Source: Bacteroides sp.
GTDB lineage: Bacteria > Bacteroidota > Bacteroidia > Bacteroidales > Muribaculaceae
NCBI GenBank assembly: GCA_014802265.1
Contig: JAAVCP010000052.1
Coordinates: forward strand, 1 to 64,000
Direction: 5' to 3'
DNA: 64,000 nucleotides
This document shows, piece after piece, positions 60,287 to 64,000 of the stretch. The number at the start of each line of letters is the position of its first letter. Position 1 is the stretch's first letter. Made by a program: the position numbers and the translations under genes. The notes under the pieces were generated by a model. The model had not been told where the DNA came from, did not search any database, and worked only from the letters and a program-made list of their open reading frames with translations.

Positions 60287-61072
60287 ATGGAAGTAAGGAC
60301 ACAAGAATTAACACGGTATATTTTACCTATGAGGGAGGGTGGTTCGCTGCCCGCTCTTGGGGAAGCCGACGATGGATTTAAGTATGTGGTGAAACTGCTT
60401 GGTGCCGGACATGGCAAGAAGGCACTTATAGCGGAATTTTTAGGGAGTATGATTGCAAAGGCTTTTAAGTTTAAAGTGCCGGAGACAGTGCTCCTTAGAT
60501 TGTCGAATCTTTTTGGCATCACTGAACCTGATGAGGAGGTGCAGGAACTGTTGCGTAATTCGGAGGGACTGAATGTAGGTCTTCATTATCTTTCCGGAGC
60601 TGCGACATTTGATCCTGCGGTGAACGAAGTTGACCCACTCACCGCCTCTAAGATTGTGTGGCTTGATGCGTTTCTGACAAATGTAGACCGTACACGGCTT
60701 AACCCAAACATGATGATTTGGAATAATGAACTGTGGCTTATTGACCATGGTGCATCCTTCTATTTTCATCATGCATGGCGAGACCCCGAGAAATCTGCCT
60801 TGGACCCATTCCCATACATTAAGACTCATGTGTTTCTTCCTTATGCCACACGCCTTGAGGAGGCTGACAGACTTATGCGTCAAGCCATCACCCCACGTAC
60901 CTTGTCTAAGATTGTGGATTTAATACCGGCAGTGTGGCTTGAAGAGGAAACTTCGGAGATTTCTGGAGAGGAACGGAGGGATGTGTACAGGAAATTCCTT
61001 AATGACAGATTAAAAAATTCACAGTTTTTCGTAAATGAAGCTATTAAACAGCAAAAAATGCTCGTAAGATGA
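60287..61072 (+). CDS. HipA-family kinase-like protein
   Basis: EGGSLPALGEADDGFKYVVKLLGAGHGKKALIAEFLGSMIAKAF..., WLDAFLTNVDRTRLNPNMMIWNNELWLIDHGASF. Confidence 0.85.
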   Translation: MEVRTQELTRYILPMREGGSLPALGEADDGFKYVVKLLGAGHGKKALIAEFLGSMIAKAFKFKVPETVLLRLSNLFGITEPDEEVQELLRNSEGLNVGLHYLSGAATFDPAVNEVDPLTASKIVWLDAFLTNVDRTRLNPNMMIWNNELWLIDHGASFYFHHAWRDPEKSALDPFPYIKTHVFLPYATRLEEADRLMRQAITPRTLSKIVDLIPAVWLEEETSEISGEERRDVYRKFLNDRLKNSQFFVNEAIKQQKMLVR

Positions 61073-61476
61073 ATAGTAAGAATAGACCGGAAATGATAAG
61101 GGAGATCGCGCCTGATGCCAATCTTTATGAGTATGCTGTGATAAGATATGTGCCAAGGGTAGAGCGTGGGGAATTCATCAATATCGGTTTGATAATGATG
61201 TGTAAGCGGCAGCGTTGGCTGCGAAGCGAGGTGCTGATTAACGATTCAAGGATAAAAGCTATATGCCCTTGCGCTGATATTGCTGTGCTCCGGCGTCAGG
61301 TAATGTTATTTTCTAAAAGGGACATACCTGAGAAGGGTCTTCCGATAGAGGAAACCTATCGCTGGCTGACGGCAGCCAAAAGTGCAATCCTACAGACCTC
61401 GCCGTCACATCCCGGCATTGCCACCGAATCTCTTGAAGCTACCTTCCACCGGCTTTTCCAAGAGTTAGTGGAATAA
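61069..61476 (+). CDS. DUF3037 domain protein
   Basis: YEYAVIRYVPRVERGEFINIGLIMMCKRQRWLRSEVLI; 4-nt overlap with the HipA-like gene. Confidence 0.85.
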   Translation: MNSKNRPEMIREIAPDANLYEYAVIRYVPRVERGEFINIGLIMMCKRQRWLRSEVLINDSRIKAICPCADIAVLRRQVMLFSKRDIPEKGLPIEETYRWLTAAKSAILQTSPSHPGIATESLEATFHRLFQELVE

Positions 61477-61659
61477 GTATTAAAAATCTCTACGGCTCCT
61501 ATCTATGGTTGTATAGTTAATCTACAACTTTTCTTAAATCATGATAGGAACTTCGAAATCTTTCTTATCTTTCGAGTATATAAAACTTAACCTGTTTTAT
61601 TTGATTCTTTATGGGTGTATTCTAAACTTTTTTCTATAATATCAGATGTATACAATAAA

Positions 61660-61690
61660 GAGGGTGCGGTTCAAAATGAACTGCACCCTC
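61660..61690. terminator. terminator
   Basis: gagggtgcggttca-aaa-tgaactgcaccctc. Confidence 0.8.
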
Positions 61691-61704
61691 ATCCTTGAAA
61701 AAAG

Positions 61705-62481
61705 TTAATTGGCGATTAACCAACTTGGTTCCTTGCGTTTTGAGAAACCGGCTACAAAAACTTTTTTAATCAGTCCGTATTTAAATCCGGAATATGACCT
61801 GACTTTACGCGGACAGATATATATGCACCTTCCGCATGAGATACATTTGGCAGCATCTGTCTCGGTAGGATTATCTATCGTTATAGCTCTTGTGGGACAC
61901 TTATCCGCACACACCCCACATCTATTGCATTTACTTTTGTCACACTGAGGGTGAATGGGAACCCCGGAAGACTTCTTATAAGGCAGATTCCCTTTTACGA
62001 TAATCTTGTAATAGGGTAAACCTTTATCAAGTCTTTTTCGGCATCGTTGTCCAAATTCAGTCAGTTTTATTAGGTCTGCCTCATCGGGACGCCCTGTGGC
62101 AACTTGCGGAAAAATTGAATGCTGGCTGATAAAAGCCCCGGCACCAAGGATGTTAAAACCTGCCTTCCCAATAATGTCGGTCAGCTCAAGCAGAGCGTCA
62201 TCGTAATCACGGTTGCCGTAGACCACCATTGCCACTGCAGTGGCTTCCTTACCTTTTATGCCTCGTAAAGCCTCTGTCACTATGCCGGGTAGGCGACCGC
62301 CGTAGACCGGAGCAGCGAAAATCACAACGTCATTTGACGAGAACTCCGGATTTTTCAATGTCGGATCATCAGCTAAGTTTATGTTATTCACAACCGGAAG
62401 GTTCATCGCAGCCCCAACAGTTTCCACACACTTGGCAGTAGTGGAGGTTGCACTGAAGTATATATATGTCAGACTTTTCAT
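61705..62481 (-). CDS. EFR1-type flavodoxin/ferredoxin fusion
   Basis: Flavodoxin-like N-terminus (YIYFSATSTTAKCVE) and two 4Fe-4S motifs (CDKSKCNRCGVCADKCP, CISCGRCIYICP). Confidence 0.93.
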   Translation of the reverse strand: MKSLTYIYFSATSTTAKCVETVGAAMNLPVVNNINLADDPTLKNPEFSSNDVVIFAAPVYGGRLPGIVTEALRGIKGKEATAVAMVVYGNRDYDDALLELTDIIGKAGFNILGAGAFISQHSIFPQVATGRPDEADLIKLTEFGQRCRKRLDKGLPYYKIIVKGNLPYKKSSGVPIHPQCDKSKCNRCGVCADKCPTRAITIDNPTETDAAKCISCGRCIYICPRKVRSYSGFKYGLIKKVFVAGFSKRKEPSWLIAN

Positions 62482-62649
62482 TACAAATTCAATTACTTGA
62501 CTGCAAAGTTAGCAATAAATCTTTAATTAACACACGACAATCAAGACATGTTGTTTATTTATGATTCTTTGATTTGCTCGTCAAACTGTGCTATGATGTC
62601 ACCGTTTTCAGGGGTTGCGATTTTTTTAATTAAATTATATAAAAAAAGT

Positions 62650-62677
62650 AATCCCGGTGACGAGCGTCACCGGGATT
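62650..62677 (-). terminator. terminator of korB-like gene
   Basis: aatcccggtgac-gagc-gtcaccgggatt followed on minus by a T-rich run. Confidence 0.85.
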
Positions 62678-62703
62678 AGGATATGGATAGATATGGTTTA
62701 GAT

Positions 62704-63726
62704 TCAGACTGTCCAGGTTTCTGCTGTCTTTGTAATCATGTCGCGCAGGGAGGTAAAACCTTTCTTCGCTTTGATTTCTTCAACCTGAGATTGTACTGCC
62801 TGATCGTATGTGATGTCGTCAACGTCACGGATAACACCAATTGCAAGTGGTAATTCATGACCATCCATAAGGGCAAGCTGACGATGAAGCACATCGTCAA
62901 CAGTGTGAGCGTCATGCACAAGCACGTCGTCGATGGTGTAACCGTCTTCACCCACAGTCACTGCCTTCAAAAGGAAGCCGTCGCGCACCAGACCTTTCTT
63001 GTTGTCCTTGCCGAAAAGCATCTTTTCGCCTTGTTTCAGATGGATTGTGCGCTCTTCACGTACCTCTTTGTCGGAAAGCCAGCTGTGGATACCTTGGTTG
63101 AAGATTACGCAGTTCTGAAGCACCTCAACAACGGAAGTCCCTTTGTGGCGTGCAGCTGCCACCATGATTTCCTTTGTGGTGTCGAGGCTGATATCGAAGC
63201 CGCGTGCAAAGAATTTGCCACGTGCGCCAAACACGAGTTCAGCCGGGATAAACGGATCTTCGGTTGTGCCGTAGGGTGATGACTTTGACACGAATCCACG
63301 GTCAGAAGTAGGGGAGTACTGACCCTTGGTCAGACCATAGATCTTGTTATTGAAAAGGAGTATATTGATGTCGATGTTGCGGCGCAGGGCATGGATAAAG
63401 TGATTGCCGCCGATTGCGAGTCCGTCGCCGTCGCCAGACACCTGCCATACCATAAGGTCTGGACGCGCTGTCTTAAGACCTGTGGCGATGGCGGCTGCAC
63501 GTCCGTGGATAGTGTGCATGCCATAGGTATTCATGTAATAGGGGAGGCGTGAGGAGCAACCGATGCCGGAAATCACAGCGGTGTCTTTAGGGGCTACACC
63601 TACCTCAGCCATAGCCTTGTGGAGCACGTTAAGTATAGCGTGGTCACCGCATCCCGGGCACCAGCGGGCTGTCTGTTCGTTTTTGAAATCGCCTGCTGCG
63701 AAAGTCTTTGTCATGTTCTCTTCCAT
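62704..63726 (-). CDS. korB: 2-oxoacid:ferredoxin oxidoreductase subunit beta (KorB-like)
   Basis: WCPGCGDHAILNVLHKAMAEV, GIGCSSRLPYYMNTYGMHTIHGRAAAIATGLK, SGDGDGLAIGGNH. Confidence 0.96.
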   Translation of the reverse strand: MEENMTKTFAAGDFKNEQTARWCPGCGDHAILNVLHKAMAEVGVAPKDTAVISGIGCSSRLPYYMNTYGMHTIHGRAAAIATGLKTARPDLMVWQVSGDGDGLAIGGNHFIHALRRNIDINILLFNNKIYGLTKGQYSPTSDRGFVSKSSPYGTTEDPFIPAELVFGARGKFFARGFDISLDTTKEIMVAAARHKGTSVVEVLQNCVIFNQGIHSWLSDKEVREERTIHLKQGEKMLFGKDNKKGLVRDGFLLKAVTVGEDGYTIDDVLVHDAHTVDDVLHRQLALMDGHELPLAIGVIRDVDDITYDQAVQSQVEEIKAKKGFTSLRDMITKTAETWTV

Positions 63727-63728
63727 GG

Positions 63729-64000
63729 TTATGCTTCAGCTATGTGTTTTTTTACTCCTTCTACAATCTCTTCCACAAGGAACGGCTGACCCTCAATCTT
63801 GTTGATGCGGAGCACTTCCTTATTGGGAAGATGCTGCTGCAGATAGTCGGCAAACATGCCGGTGTTGAGTTCAGCCACAATTATTCTCTTATATTTCTTC
63901 AATTCGTCGAGGGCATTCTTAGGCAGCGGGTTGATATAGCGGAAATGTGCCATAGCTACCGGGGTGCCTTCAGCGTTGAGGGTCTCTGAAGCAGTCAGGA
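63729..64000 (-). CDS. korA: 2-oxoacid:ferredoxin oxidoreductase subunit alpha, C-terminal part (runs off window)
   Basis: GTPVAMAHFRYINPLPKNALDELKKYKRIIVAELNTGMFADYLQQHLPNKEVLRINKIEGQPFLVEEIVEGV; adjacent to korB; frame open to the window edge. Confidence 0.9.
   Translation of the reverse strand, partial: LTASETLNAEGTPVAMAHFRYINPLPKNALDELKKYKRIIVAELNTGMFADYLQQHLPNKEVLRINKIEGQPFLVEEIVEGVKKHIAEA

Noticed and set aside
61498-61549. Nested inverted repeats (tcctatc/gatagga, gttgta/tacaac)
   Set aside because: Short interrupted arms in AT-rich DNA; no T-tract and no neighbouring gene logic to support a function.
1-64000. CRISPR array
   Set aside because: No regularly spaced identical repeats or cas-like ORFs were seen; the repeats found are palindromes or two-copy repeats.

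Overview
The window looks like a Bacteroidales (Muribaculaceae-like) chromosome, judged from TAnnTTTG-type promoters and the protein families present; taxonomy is inference. From left to right: (i) a left edge with a RelB/YafQ-like TA pair, a lipoprotein, a tRNA/tmRNA-like 3' fragment that may be an integration boundary, and a decayed IS982-type transposase; (ii) an HxlR-controlled redox cassette; (iii) about 42 kb of repeated modules, each pairing a membrane TPR + AraC- or LuxR-type HTH regulator with large exported proteins (choice-of-anchor/FnIII/Omp28/M6 protease/LRR) that share similar short C-terminal sorting-like domains, plus a LytTR two-component system and a candidate intergenic sRNA; (iv) a complete urea transporter-ureABCEFG-ureD operon; (v) a Gdx/SMR transporter operon; (vi) a decayed MNT-HEPN pair followed by an intact hipB-hipS-hipT-like operon and a second HipA-like kinase + DUF3037 pair; (vii) flavodoxin/ferredoxin and 2-oxoacid:ferredoxin oxidoreductase genes at the right edge. 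Several pseudogenes (IS982, DsbA/FrnE-like, MNT-HEPN, duplicated Phd/YoeB remnants) are visible in the nucleotide sequence but missing from or split in the ORF track. All assignments come from reading motifs by eye; no searches were run.
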